A stretch of 64,000 nucleotides of DNA from Hymenobacter fodinae (GCF_004745825.1 NZ_SRLA01000004.1:480815-544814), one strand, 5' to 3'; positions 14,130-22,318 are shown, numbered from the stretch's first letter. Program-made: numbers and translations. The notes: generated from the sequence alone by a model not told the origin.

Positions 14130-15595
14130 AGTATCTGTACTTCGCGGGTTTTTCTGATTTGGCCCGTGGTGTGGCGCTGAATAGCCTGCACCAAGAGGTC
14201 GGCGCTTTCGTCGTGGGCAGCGTTGGGGAAGGCGGACAGCTCTTCGATAAAGGGGGTGTTCCACGCTCCATCAAGCAGGACGACCCGCAGCGACTCCACG
14301 AAGGGAGCCACGCTGTTGACGCGCGTTACCTTGCCTTCCGTGGGAGAGGGAGCTTCCGCTACGTTGATCTTGGTGTACTCCCGGATGGTCTGCACCGTGC
14401 TCTTGCCGTTGGCCTTGGGCTCGATGTAGAGCATGCTTTCGGAGGTGTAACCGTGGCGCTCCACGAACCCGGCGATATGGCGACACAGGGGCCCGATTTC
14501 CAGCCGCACCCAATCCACGTAGCGGATGTACAGGGTTCCGCCGACGTAAGCCGATGACATGAGTCCGGTGGGGTCGTTCTTCTGGTCTTCCGTCATGGCC
14601 GTGTCCGCATCGAACTGCCACACCACGGGCAGTCCTTTGGTCAGCAGCTCGAACCCCTGCCAGCTGATGGTTTTGAACCACGCCTTCTTGAGCTTGCCAC
14701 CCCCCTCGGGGCTAGGGCGCTGTTGAAACTGACCAGCATAGCCGTAACTCCCCAGGTCTTGCTTGGCCTTGATAATGGCCTCTTGATCGAGTCGGTTGGT
14801 ATCCAGCAACCCGTTGGTGTAGCGGGCCCTGGCCTCAACTGGTCTAATGTCGTCGCTGGCTTCCGCTGGCAGGCAGATATGCCGCAGGTTGGGCTTCTTA
14901 TTCAGCCACTCTCCTGCGGGGTCTAGCTCGTGGAGGCGCTGCATCACCATGATGGTCACGGTGCGCTTCTTGTTGGTTTTCCGAGTCGAGAGGGTCTTCC
15001 CCACAAATCGGTTGGCCCGTACCCGGGTGGTTTCCGATTCGGCTTCTTCGGGGTTGATCGGGTCGTCTACGATGATGAAGTCCCCGTGCATACCCGTTAC
15101 CCGACCTCCCGTAGAGGTGGTAAAGCGCTGGCCCTTGCGGGTGTTGCGATACGCAGTCTTACCTCCTTCGTCGGCTTTGATTTCCACGAGGCCCGGAAAC
15201 ACAGCCCGGAACTTATCACTCAGCAGGCAGTCACGGGTTTTCACTGCGTGGGCGGTGCTCAAGTCTGCTGCGTAGGAAGAACTAATGACGCGAATAGCTG
15301 GGTTCTTCACCCACAGCCAGGCGGGGAAAAGCTGCGTGACTGTGGTAGATTTACTACTACCCGGGGGGACGTTAATGAGTACGTCGGGCTGGCTTTCGCC
15401 GCGGGCCCACGTCTCGTACACTTCCTGCAGGTGGTCGCAGATGTATTCGATGTGCCAGTTCGGGACGAGGTCGGCGGCTTCAATTGTCTCCCAGAACTCT
15501 AGAAAGAAGTCGTAGAAGCGGTCGGTGCAGAGCTGCGCCACAAGTTGCTCTTCGGTGGGCAAGTCCACCAGCATCTCTTCCACTAGCATACTCAC
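14126..15595 (-). CDS. terminase large subunit
   Basis: 489 residues. Walker A PPGSSKST (77-84), Walker B FIIVDD (173-178) and coupling region (TIMVMQRLH), then an RNase H-like nuclease domain with acidic residues at QFDADTAM (about 328-334) and HDESADLLVQA near the C-terminus. It packages and cuts DNA. The GTG start overlaps the small subunit stop (GTGA); an ATG two codons further is an alternative. A strong Shine-Dalgarno-like GAGGAGGGGGG precedes it, formed by the small subunit C-terminus (EEGGG). Confidence 0.93.
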   Translation of the reverse strand: MSMLVEEMLVDLPTEEQLVAQLCTDRFYDFFLEFWETIEAADLVPNWHIEYICDHLQEVYETWARGESQPDVLINVPPGSSKSTTVTQLFPAWLWVKNPAIRVISSSYAADLSTAHAVKTRDCLLSDKFRAVFPGLVEIKADEGGKTAYRNTRKGQRFTTSTGGRVTGMHGDFIIVDDPINPEEAESETTRVRANRFVGKTLSTRKTNKKRTVTIMVMQRLHELDPAGEWLNKKPNLRHICLPAEASDDIRPVEARARYTNGLLDTNRLDQEAIIKAKQDLGSYGYAGQFQQRPSPEGGGKLKKAWFKTISWQGFELLTKGLPVVWQFDADTAMTEDQKNDPTGLMSSAYVGGTLYIRYVDWVRLEIGPLCRHIAGFVERHGYTSESMLYIEPKANGKSTVQTIREYTKINVAEAPSPTEGKVTRVNSVAPFVESLRVVLLDGAWNTPFIEELSAFPNAAHDESADLLVQAIQRHTTGQIRKTREVQIL

Positions 15596-16113
15596 GAGCC
15601 ACCCCCCTCCTCGGGCTTCATCTTCCGACGGATAGCGAGCAAGGCCTGCAGGTCTTCGCGGCTGAGTTTGGAAGTGTCGGCAGGCGGGACTAAGGGGGCG
15701 CCATCCTTGCCTGTGACTTCACTGCGGTCTTTGTACTTCTCAGGGCGGTGTGCCTTCAGCAGCGCCAGAAGCACCGAGTCACTGCCTACGTGCTCGTAGT
15801 AGGGCTCCCCGGTTATCGGGTGCAGGATGGGATTGCCTGCTTTATCGAACTTATACTGAATGCCTTCAAAGTTGGCGCGAGCCCAAGCTCGCTCCTCCAA
15901 CTTGTCAGCCGCCTCTTCCAGTGCACTATCCCACTCCTCGGCAAAGCTGGGGTCATTGGCGCGACACTCGTAGCAGTACTGCCGGTTTACCTCGGCGGCG
16001 CGGGCGGCTTTGCTGACGTTGGCGCAGTCGGCCAATACAGCCAAGAAAGCCTTCCGCCATACAGCCAAGGGCTTCTGCGCGTGCGTTGAGGTGTCGGGTT
16101 TTGTCGGAGTCAC
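15592..16113 (-). CDS. terminase small subunit
   Basis: About 173 residues. The frame is open from a GTG at 16134, but that start would lie on the putative promoter box, so I prefer the GTG at 16113 (reads MTPTKPDTSTHAQ). Residues KAFLAVLADCANVSKAARAAEVNRQYCYECRANDPSFAEEW form the DNA-binding helix-turn-helix typical of terminase small subunits; EEAADKLEERAWARA and YKFDKAGNPILHPITGEPYYE follow. It recognises the pac/cos site. Encoded directly before the large subunit. Confidence 0.8.
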   Translation of the reverse strand: MTPTKPDTSTHAQKPLAVWRKAFLAVLADCANVSKAARAAEVNRQYCYECRANDPSFAEEWDSALEEAADKLEERAWARANFEGIQYKFDKAGNPILHPITGEPYYEHVGSDSVLLALLKAHRPEKYKDRSEVTGKDGAPLVPPADTSKLSREDLQALLAIRRKMKPEEGGGS

Positions 16114-16116
16114 CAA

Positions 16117-16180
16117 CGAAACTACCCCGCCCACCCACGCAGCGCGGGACAGGTGGGGTAGAACTTGTCGAATACCTCGC
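16117..16180 (-). promoter_or_regulatory. putative phage late promoter 1
   Basis: On the minus strand GCGAGGTATTCGACAAGTT (16180-16162), then 33 nt, then GGGGTAGTTTCG, whose TAGTTTCG (16124-16117) is one mismatch from TAnnTTTG. Same element and spacing as the site upstream of the prohead protease; the 33-nt spacers also share CACC.GT.CC.CGC. Drives terminase and portal. Confidence 0.7.
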
Positions 16181-16182
16181 GC

Positions 16183-16719
16183 TTACACAGGGTGCAGGCG
16201 GTAGTACCCCGGGGCCCCCACTACCTCCTCGCCTAGGCGGAACTGCAGGCGGGAGCGCACTTGCCGGGGCTGGCCTACGCCAATCGGACGGGAGAAGTGA
16301 TCACGGTGCAGGTTGTGAGAGGTGGCAAACTCATACCGGCTGTCAGTTGTCTTAGGAAGCCGACGCCCTGCGGTGGGGCGGGTATCCAAGTGCCAGATAC
16401 CATCGGTATGCCCTCGCCCGGTGGCTGGGGGTACTAACTCTACGGGGCTGCCTTTCCCAAACTTGTTGGCCTGTTTGGCTAGCGTCTCCCCTGGTTGGCG
16501 CTTGGCGTCGTTTACTTGTTTGACAAGTTCAGACGACAAGGTAACGCGGTTGGGCAGGCGCACCGATAACAGGGGTTCGGCAAGGTGAGTGCGCTTGGGG
16601 GCGGGCTTTACTGGCGCCGCTGGCACCTGCACTACCCGTGCTCCCGTTACCTGTGGATGGATAGAGGTATGGGGGTTGTTTAGGAAGGCGGTAGGACCGT
16701 GTGGGGGTTTACTAGTCAT
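16183..16719 (-). CDS. hypothetical basic phage protein
   Basis: 178 residues, Pro/Arg/His rich, with HTDGIWHLDTRPTAGRRLPKTTDSRYEFATSHNLHRDHFSRPI and a basic C-terminus. Long Pro/Ala stretch around residues 31-45. Immediately upstream of late promoter 1, so probably the last gene of the early/middle unit. Possibly nucleic acid binding; no family recognised. Confidence 0.5.
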   Translation of the reverse strand: MTSKPPHGPTAFLNNPHTSIHPQVTGARVVQVPAAPVKPAPKRTHLAEPLLSVRLPNRVTLSSELVKQVNDAKRQPGETLAKQANKFGKGSPVELVPPATGRGHTDGIWHLDTRPTAGRRLPKTTDSRYEFATSHNLHRDHFSRPIGVGQPRQVRSRLQFRLGEEVVGAPGYYRLHPV

Positions 16720-16973
16720 ATCTTGATAAACTCATTTTGTATATCCGATAAGACCTTTTGTTTTTCCTTGATATAAAGGCTCATTGCCTCAATCAACACC
16801 GTTTGCGAGACGGGTAATTCCGCTGGGCTAGCCCGCTTGGGGATTACAATAAACCCGTTCTCTGATTCGTCTTCCGTCCAATCAGTTAGGTCTTTCGCTT
16901 GCTTTATCTGGCGCTTCGTTAACTCAAATCGCTCCCGGTTTTCTTTCGCCTTGAGATAAGTTTCTTCTGTCAT
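16716..16973 (-). CDS. small phage protein
   Basis: 85 residues from MTEETYLKAKENRERFE (an in-frame ATG three codons earlier is also possible). Amphipathic helical start and a final helix LYIKEKQKVLSDIQNEFIK, with FIVIPKRASPAELPVS between. Of a type common in Bacteroidota phage early regions. Function unknown. Confidence 0.5.
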   Translation of the reverse strand: MTEETYLKAKENRERFELTKRQIKQAKDLTDWTEDESENGFIVIPKRASPAELPVSQTVLIEAMSLYIKEKQKVLSDIQNEFIKI

Positions 16974-16990
16974 CTCTCTCACTGTCTTCG

Positions 16991-17317
16991 TTATACTTCC
17001 CGCACACCCAGCGCTTGGGCGGCGGCTTTTAATCCTTGGGCCTGCTCTTCGGTAAGACCATGGGCGACGAACCGTTTCCCGTTGAACCCCTCGAACGTGC
17101 CTACTTGGAATTGAGGACGTAGGCGGGCGGGAGTCGGGTCGGGCTTTTTACCCGTGTTTTGTCGGTCTTCCTGCGACGCGGGGCCTTGTGCTGGTGTCGT
17201 CGTAGCCTCTTGGGTTCTTGGGTTCGTGGTGAGGCTGTTTTGCGCTCCTTTCAGCGGACCCATGGTTTTCGGGTCTATGCCCTTCTCTCGAAGCTGAGCC
17301 TCCATTGCTGGCGTCAT
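16991..17317 (-). CDS. hypothetical phage protein
   Basis: 108 residues. Low-complexity Thr/Pro/Gln/Asn linker (residues 25-60), then a compact C-terminal part RLRPQFQVGTFEGFNGKRFVAHGLTEEQAQGLKAAAQALGV. Overlaps the preceding gene by ATGA; the preceding gene supplies a GGGAGGGGTGG Shine-Dalgarno-like sequence. Confidence 0.5.
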   Translation of the reverse strand: MTPAMEAQLREKGIDPKTMGPLKGAQNSLTTNPRTQEATTTPAQGPASQEDRQNTGKKPDPTPARLRPQFQVGTFEGFNGKRFVAHGLTEEQAQGLKAAAQALGVREV

Positions 17318-17601
17318 CCCACCCCTCCCTTCTGCAACACTTGCTTTACAAAGCGGTTAGCGGCCAACGCCAAGGCAGCTTTATTTCTGGCTACCTCGTC
17401 ATCGTAGCGGTAGAAAACGCCTTGGTAGCACATATCCAGCCGTGTATAGCTGTATTTGTCGTTCATCATGGACTCTGCCCCCACAATGCCAGCTGGGTGG
17501 TAATAGTCGCCTTTGATGCCACTCCATTCGCCAGGCGCATCCTTTATGGTTTCGCGGACATAAAAGGCTGGGCGGCTGATTTTAAAAGAGGTGATGATCA
17601 T
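17314..17601 (-). CDS. hypothetical phage protein
   Basis: 95 residues from MIITSFKISRPAFYVRE; the start 8 codons upstream lies in the preceding gene's Shine-Dalgarno-like segment. Pattern ...GEWSGIKGDYYHPAGIVG... and ...YTRLDMCYQGVFYRYDD. Ends QKGGVG, the same type of tail as two other genes here. Confidence 0.5.
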   Translation of the reverse strand: MIITSFKISRPAFYVRETIKDAPGEWSGIKGDYYHPAGIVGAESMMNDKYSYTRLDMCYQGVFYRYDDEVARNKAALALAANRFVKQVLQKGGVG

Positions 17602-18179
17602 CCCTCCACCCCTCCCTTCTTGCACGCTCCACAGGGGGTGGGGCAGGTGGTCTTAGGTGGTGCTGGTACTGGCATCCAATGGCTATACCAATGGCGAGGC
17701 TCGTCGCAGCCGTGTGCAGCATCATACCAACTTTCCGCCCCTGGTTCGTAATGCCGAATGCCAGGTGGGCGGCCTAGCCCATACACATACACCGGATGCG
17801 ACAGGCGGTCATTCCATCCAACCTCTGGCAACCGCTCTTTGGTAGATACCCACCTCTCTTCTTCCTGTGTGGCGTGGTGGAGCTGTTCGGAGAGGGAGGC
17901 GGCGTGCTGGAAGGCGTCTTCTGCTACCTTCTGAGCATCGGTTAGCTGTTTGCGAAGTTTGATGCTATGAACACCATCTGTTCCTAGGTTATGGCCCACT
18001 GCAATAGAACCAGTCGGGAAGTCCTTTCGAAACCGCATCACAGCTTGGCTAGGGTCTTGGCCTTCAATAAACACACACTCGGATTGCACCCAGTACCCAC
18101 GAATGCCATTGTACTCGGCTGGCTCATTGGTGTGAGCGGGGAGCCCTTGGGAAATACGTTCGGTCTTGTTCTGTTCCAT
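17598..18179 (-). CDS. DUF551-domain phage protein 1
   Basis: 193 residues. Residues about 110-170 show the DUF551 pattern: RWVSTKERLPE..W....HPVYVYGLGRPPGIRHYE......W........  HWYSHWMPVPAPP. A CPTPCGACK motif near the C-terminus could bind zinc. N-terminal half with a coiled-coil (QLTDAQKVAEDAFQHAASLSEQLHHA). Ends KKGGVEG; its codons form AAGGGAGGGGTGG in front of the next start. Role unknown; DUF551 proteins are common in phages. Confidence 0.7.
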   Translation of the reverse strand: MEQNKTERISQGLPAHTNEPAEYNGIRGYWVQSECVFIEGQDPSQAVMRFRKDFPTGSIAVGHNLGTDGVHSIKLRKQLTDAQKVAEDAFQHAASLSEQLHHATQEEERWVSTKERLPEVGWNDRLSHPVYVYGLGRPPGIRHYEPGAESWYDAAHGCDEPRHWYSHWMPVPAPPKTTCPTPCGACKKGGVEG

Positions 18180-18205
18180 AGGATTGTTCTTTGTCTTACA
18201 GGGGG

Positions 18206-18469
18206 CTAGGAAAGGGGTGTTCTGTCCTTAATCACCACTCGCATGTTGGAATCGTGACTGGACAGCGTCACGTCGTTCTTCCCGTCATCAATCCAGTTAA
18301 ACTCACTGAATCCCTTTAAAACCTCAGCTTTCATCTGCTCAGGTATCTCTTCACTTTCCTTCACATGGACTGCGGTAGCTAGCAACTTTGCTACATCAAT
18401 CAGCAGCGTTTGCAGGTTGTCGGACTTCGCTACCTGAATCAGGTCAGCAATCGTTTTGATGTGTGGCAT
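18206..18469 (-). CDS. hypothetical phage protein
   Basis: 87 residues, helical N-terminal two thirds (LIQVAKSDNLQTLLIDVAKLLATAV...) and a beta hairpin end (DVTLSSHDSNMRVVIKD). No family recognised. Confidence 0.5.
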   Translation of the reverse strand: MPHIKTIADLIQVAKSDNLQTLLIDVAKLLATAVHVKESEEIPEQMKAEVLKGFSEFNWIDDGKNDVTLSSHDSNMRVVIKDRTPLS

Positions 18470-18511
18470 ATCGTCTTTCCGGTATCGTTGATCTTCATGG
18501 TCGGGGGAAGG

Positions 18512-18940
18512 CTAGGCAAACAGCGGTAGGGCTCCCTGTTTCGCTAGTCTAGTAGCGCGGGCCTTGGCTTGGTGTCGTTCCCGATCGAGGTAGAGGTGGC
18601 AGGACTGGCACAGGGCCGCTAGTCGGTCATCGGGGCAATCCAGCGGGCCATCATTCGGGCCGGGCGGGCCGGTGCGGTCGAGGTGGGCAATAGTCAGCAC
18701 CACACTGGTAGGCCGGTAGTCGGAATCATCTTCACCTAAGTCGCAGCCATTTGGGTAGCGCCACTTGAGGCGGTCGTCTTTGCGGCGGTAAATGACTTCG
18801 TGGTTGGGGACTCCGCAGTGTTCACAGGTGGCTTCGCGGAAGATGCTGCCTTTGTCATCGAGCATTTGACCAGCGCGGGCTAGCACCCGGTTGCGGCGCT
18901 CTTTCCAGTCAGCAGGGTATTGAGAATAGTCGCAGGGCAT
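18512..18940 (-). CDS. HNH-type endonuclease-like protein
   Basis: 142 residues with a zinc knuckle CEHC at about residues 39-42 and a second CQSC near 116-119, and between them TIAHLDRTG (first H-D of an HNH core) and CPDDRLAALCQSCHLYLDRERH, whose CHLYLDR.RH is the usual end of the HNH fold. Single-stranded or homing-like DNA cutting would be expected. Small free-standing HNH genes in phages are often homing or packaging nucleases; the location in the early region favours the former. Confidence 0.75.
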   Translation of the reverse strand: MPCDYSQYPADWKERRNRVLARAGQMLDDKGSIFREATCEHCGVPNHEVIYRRKDDRLKWRYPNGCDLGEDDSDYRPTSVVLTIAHLDRTGPPGPNDGPLDCPDDRLAALCQSCHLYLDRERHQAKARATRLAKQGALPLFA

Positions 18941-18943
18941 GGC

Positions 18944-19150
18944 TTAGTAGAGAGTGCACTGTGATAGAGAAATTGCCATTAGCCATTTTAGAATTGATTC
19001 CGGCAAGGATTCACCGATAAAACAGCCGGAATCTTGCCCGTGGGCCACAGTGCGTTTTTGCAGGCTGATTCGCTTCCATTCCCAGGCATGGCCCAGATGA
19101 ATAGCCTCATAGCGATATCCGTTTAATTCGATAGCAACAGGTTCATGCAT
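18944..19150 (-). CDS. hypothetical phage protein
   Basis: 68 residues (MHEPVAIELNGYRYEAIHLGHAWEWKR...). Ends with a hydrophobic helix. Located between the HNH and replication genes, separated by 3 nt from each. No family recognised. Confidence 0.45.
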   Translation of the reverse strand: MHEPVAIELNGYRYEAIHLGHAWEWKRISLQKRTVAHGQDSGCFIGESLPESILKWLMAISLSQCTLY

Positions 19151-19153
19151 GGC

Positions 19154-20008
19154 TTAGGCAGCATTAGGGTCTTGGCGGTGTACTACTTCCATTTTTGGCG
19201 GCTCAGGCTTGAGCACATCGGAAGCCTTGGGTATTCCTTTGGCCGCAGCGAAGTGCTTCACGGCTTCGGCTTCTAGGTCGGGGGCTGGGTAGTTGGCCGC
19301 GTCATACTCTCCTATGAGGGCGCGGGCCTTGGCGCGGGCTTCCTCTATGCGCTCCGCTTGCTTTTTCACTTCTAGCTGGCGCGAGGCGACCACCTCTCTG
19401 GCCACCTCGATTTTGAGGGCGGCCTCTGGGGCTTCTGGGTGGCGTTCAAACCAGGCTATACCCTCCTGTAACTCTTCATCCGTGCGAGTTTCCAGGGCTA
19501 ACCGAGTGTAGGCGCGGAACATGTCGTTGTTCAGGGCGCGGCCCGATTCGATAGCGGCGTAGCTGGCCAGCTGGTTTTTGGCGTCGGTTTCCATCACGCC
19601 AGCTTGTATTTGCTCTTCGTAGGCAATGCACCACTGGCCTACTACCTGTGCATCGAATCGGTCTAGTATCCGGTTCTTTTCCCCTAGGCGGCCCGCAATG
19701 CCTTCGCGTAGCATCACAATGAACTCATCCAGGCGCCAGTAGTAGTAGCGCTTCATCAAATCCATCGTTAGGAGCGCTATCTGCACATTGGTCAGGTTGC
19801 GCACCACGTTGAGTTGAGCCGCGGCGAAGGTGAGCAGGTTGCTGAGCGCCTCGGAGGTGGCTTCTGGAGCCTGCCGACTTAAGCCGGATATTTGGGGGGA
19901 GGTGCGGGCAATTTCAGGGGTTAGCGCCCCCTGCCGACGTGCCAACCGCAACGCCAGGGCGGGGTGTTGGGCTACCCTGTCAGAATGGGATGTCTGATCG
20001 GTCGGCAT
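19154..20008 (-). CDS. phage replication-region protein, unknown
   Basis: 284 residues from MPTDQTSHSDRVAQ (an upstream start would run far into the preceding gene). Conserved-looking core FAAAQLNVVRNLTNVQIALLTMDLMKRYYYWRLDEFIVMLREGIAGRLGE, of the kind found next to replication initiators in Bacteroidota prophages. The C-terminal half is a long charged helix. Overlaps the replication protein by 29 nt. Possibly a helicase loader or primosomal helper; inference from position only. Confidence 0.5.
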   Translation of the reverse strand: MPTDQTSHSDRVAQHPALALRLARRQGALTPEIARTSPQISGLSRQAPEATSEALSNLLTFAAAQLNVVRNLTNVQIALLTMDLMKRYYYWRLDEFIVMLREGIAGRLGEKNRILDRFDAQVVGQWCIAYEEQIQAGVMETDAKNQLASYAAIESGRALNNDMFRAYTRLALETRTDEELQEGIAWFERHPEAPEAALKIEVAREVVASRQLEVKKQAERIEEARAKARALIGEYDAANYPAPDLEAEAVKHFAAAKGIPKASDVLKPEPPKMEVVHRQDPNAA

Positions 20009-21002
20009 TCGCTCCGAAGACTGCGCTAGCAAGGGCGCTAGCCATTTGCCCCGCTCGGGCGTCAGGCTTCTGACCTCGGATAGCGCTGTTGAAGCCGTTG
20101 TTGCGTGTTGAAGCTGCATGACGGTTGAGATTGAGGTGAGCGTTTTCGGGTTTAGCGGCGAGGTACTCGGCAAACTTGCGGTCGGTGTCCTCGTAAATCA
20201 GGCCGGTGTAGCCGTTGGTGATGGCCTTGTCAAAGAGCCTGCTGCTGAACTCTTCGTCGTAGGTGCCGAGCTTGTCGAGCATCTTTTGCAGGGAGGCGGG
20301 CTTAAGCTTGTCGCGCTTGCCCTGCCGGAAGTCCACCCACTGTTGCCACTCAGCGCGGAAGGTGTCGGTAGCCCAATCAGGGAAAACCAAGTTGACCGCC
20401 GCGCCCCCTGGTGTGCGAAGCCCACGCGGCTGGGTCTTCAGGGTGGCAACTTCCTCTGCCAGCTTATCCCGCTCGGCAGTCATCAAGACCAAATCAGATT
20501 GAGCCGAGGCAAGCGCGGCGCGAAGCGTCGCCAACTCTTCATCTTTGTTTACTAGAACCGTTTTTAAGTCTTCTACCTCTTTAGTCTTAGAGTCTATAAG
20601 TTCTTTATTGCGGTCAGTAGAGGGAGCTATAGAGGTATCGATAGAGGTGTCTATAGATTCCCTGTAGAAGGCCAGTAGATTACCTATAGAGGTACAGAAA
20701 TGGACTTCTATAATTGGCACAGTAAACCGGTTAGCGCCTGGGGTGTAAGTCAGAAAACCCCATTCTTCAAGTTCCTTTAGCGCTGTTAAGTAGGTTGACT
20801 TAGAACCTATACCTGATAACTCCATCCCGGTCTGGTAAGGGAGCGTATATCGACTCATGCCACCCTTGTTCTTGCAGATAGTGGCAAGCGCGAAGTAAAG
20901 GGCGTGGTGATGAGACTTAACCTCGGGCGTAGCATAGGCAAAGGCTGCCCAACGGTCCATCATTTGGTAGATGGGAAACACGGGTTTGGCTTCGCTGCTC
21001 AT
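19980..21002 (-). CDS. phage replication protein with winged-helix N-terminus and O-like C-terminus
   Basis: 340 residues. Residues 1-115 form a winged helix (HHALYFALATICKNKGG..., then ELEEWGFLTYTPGANRFTVP), like replication-initiator/replisome-organiser proteins. Residues about 140-195 are a coiled coil (KTVLVNKDEELATLRAALASAQSDL...). The C-terminal part W.QWVDFRQGKRDKLKPASLQKMLDKLG....SRLFDKAITNGYTGLIYE matches the recurring end of phage O/DnaT-like proteins. It probably binds the phage origin and recruits the helicase. Confidence 0.7.
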   Translation of the reverse strand: MSSEAKPVFPIYQMMDRWAAFAYATPEVKSHHHALYFALATICKNKGGMSRYTLPYQTGMELSGIGSKSTYLTALKELEEWGFLTYTPGANRFTVPIIEVHFCTSIGNLLAFYRESIDTSIDTSIAPSTDRNKELIDSKTKEVEDLKTVLVNKDEELATLRAALASAQSDLVLMTAERDKLAEEVATLKTQPRGLRTPGGAAVNLVFPDWATDTFRAEWQQWVDFRQGKRDKLKPASLQKMLDKLGTYDEEFSSRLFDKAITNGYTGLIYEDTDRKFAEYLAAKPENAHLNLNRHAASTRNNGFNSAIRGQKPDARAGQMASALASAVFGANADRSDIPF

Positions 21003-21640
21003 AACTGCATGAGCGCGTTAACATCCTCTACTGAAAGGGCAAACCATTCACCCCGGATACGCTTCTCAGCATATAGCTCGTGCAGCTCACGTTCCTTAGC
21101 AGTGGTACCCACAAACCACGTGAGCATCTCAATTTCTGGCTCCTCGGCTTGAAGGGTCTTTTCGCGAAACTTGGGCACCGTGGAATGGCCTATTTTATAG
21201 TACCCGTTGCGCTTATTAAGCATCAGATAAACAAACCCATCTTTAGCAGCTCGTTTTGCCGTTGGCGGCAATACAGGCATAGCAGGAGCTTCAGGAAGCT
21301 TCTCTAAATGTGGAGTCTTGTTAACCTCGCCATACAAGGCCCTCATTGCACCTGTAGGCCAATACATGGTAGTGCCCACTTGAGAATCCAGCCAACCTTC
21401 TACCATAAGACTGATCAAAGTCTTTCTAGCAAGTTGAGGCGTAGTGCCATGAGCTTTGCCCATCGCAATCGGATTACCATCAACTGGGTATTCACCAGAA
21501 GCATGGTAGTCTGAGCAAACAGCGGATAGCATCATCTGCGCTAAGCGGCTGAATTTCTTACCTGGCAAGTGGTAAGCAGCATATCTAATGCGCTGCTCCA
21601 GCTGCTGGTTGTATTCGTGCAGTTCGGCTTGGGACATCAT
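20999..21640 (-). CDS. T5orf172 / GIY-YIG-like protein with winged helix
   Basis: About 213 residues from MMSQAELHEYNQQ (longer upstream frame discarded because it crosses the palindromic spacer). The middle has a helix-turn-helix region with GTTPQLARKTLISLMVEGWLD. The C-terminal 75 residues, GFVYLMLNKRNGYYKIGHSTVPKFREKTLQAEEPEIEM... and TAKERELHELYAEKRIRGEWFAL, form a T5orf172/MUG113 domain, a relative of GIY-YIG nucleases (YLM...NGYYKIG). Divergent from an RHH-like gene across a perfect palindrome. Confidence 0.75.
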   Translation of the reverse strand: MMSQAELHEYNQQLEQRIRYAAYHLPGKKFSRLAQMMLSAVCSDYHASGEYPVDGNPIAMGKAHGTTPQLARKTLISLMVEGWLDSQVGTTMYWPTGAMRALYGEVNKTPHLEKLPEAPAMPVLPPTAKRAAKDGFVYLMLNKRNGYYKIGHSTVPKFREKTLQAEEPEIEMLTWFVGTTAKERELHELYAEKRIRGEWFALSVEDVNALMQL

Positions 21641-21665
21641 ATGCTTTAGGTTTATATAAAGATAC

Positions 21666-21686
21666 TGCATTAACAGTGTTAATGCA
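21666..21686. promoter_or_regulatory. perfect palindrome (10-1-10) between divergent genes
   Basis: TGCATTAACA-G-TGTTAATGCA occupies the 92-nt spacer between the T5orf172 gene (minus) and the RHH-like gene (plus). Arms are perfectly complementary. A typical operator for a dimeric repressor; the RHH-like protein 2 is the best candidate. A TATCTTCG box (21713-21720) may be the -7 element of the plus-strand gene. Confidence 0.7.
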
Positions 21687-21732
21687 AATACCATGCTTTG
21701 TTAATTCTTGTTTATCTTCGTGGAAATACCAC

Positions 21733-21921
21733 ATGACTATGGCAGCCCGACCTAAATCCGATAAGTCCGCCCGCAACCTGCGAGCCTTCACTTTCTACTT
21801 TGAGTCAGAGGAAGAGAAGACTTCTGCCACTGAACTTGCGAAGGCTCGCAGGAGGCCACTGGGTGCTTTAATCAGGGATTTGCTTCATGAGGACATGCAG
21901 CAACTGCAGAAGGGCAACTAG
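21733..21921 (+). CDS. small ribbon-helix-helix-like protein 2
   Basis: 62 residues from MTMAARPKSDKSARN (an alternative ATG two codons later). Strand LRAFTFYFESEEEK, then helices TSATELAKARRR and LGALIRDLLHEDMQQ. Aligns with RHH-like protein 1 over the core (R.(Y/F)TF.F....(D/E)K, R...L..L...LL..D). Second plus-strand gene in the prophage; likely represses its own promoter and the divergent gene. Confidence 0.6.
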   Translation: MTMAARPKSDKSARNLRAFTFYFESEEEKTSATELAKARRRPLGALIRDLLHEDMQQLQKGN

Positions 21922-21964
21922 TCCTAGTTCTTTTTCTTCTGGTAGGTAGAGGGAAGGCAAGAGG

Positions 21965-22318
21965 CTAGGCGGCGGGTAGATACCCGTTTGAGGCATCTTT
22001 ACGCACCGTCTCTTCTATACACATGGTGTAGATGCCCCGACCACGGCCATAGATGGCAAAGCGTCGGGTAACCAAGTGAGGCTTGCCCATGATGGTTGTT
22101 GAAACCTGTATGTCTGATATGCGGCAGGTTCCATGCGAAGGGTAAGCGGCACAGTAGCGCGTTAATTCGTCCTGTAGCTGCTGGTGTACCTGCTCAATAG
22201 TTAGGTCACTAGGGTCCGCTAAGTGGCAAATGGCATACAGCACCATATGTGCTTCTGTCCGGTTGCGTATTTTGCCAGCATTGGACTGGTAGAACCGGTA
22301 CTGCTCAAGCGTTTTCAT
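21965..22318 (-). CDS. hypothetical phage protein
   Basis: 117 residues (MKTLEQYRFYQSNAGKIRNRTEAHMVLYAICHLADPS...). Helical start, then strands ISDIQVSTTIMGKPHLVTRRFAIYGRGRGIYTMCIEE. Coupled by ATGA to the next small gene. Function unknown. Confidence 0.5.
   Translation of the reverse strand: MKTLEQYRFYQSNAGKIRNRTEAHMVLYAICHLADPSDLTIEQVHQQLQDELTRYCAAYPSHGTCRISDIQVSTTIMGKPHLVTRRFAIYGRGRGIYTMCIEETVRKDASNGYLPAA

Noticed and set aside
16114..16134. Upstream GTG start for the terminase small subunit
   Set aside because: It would put the start on the putative late promoter box.
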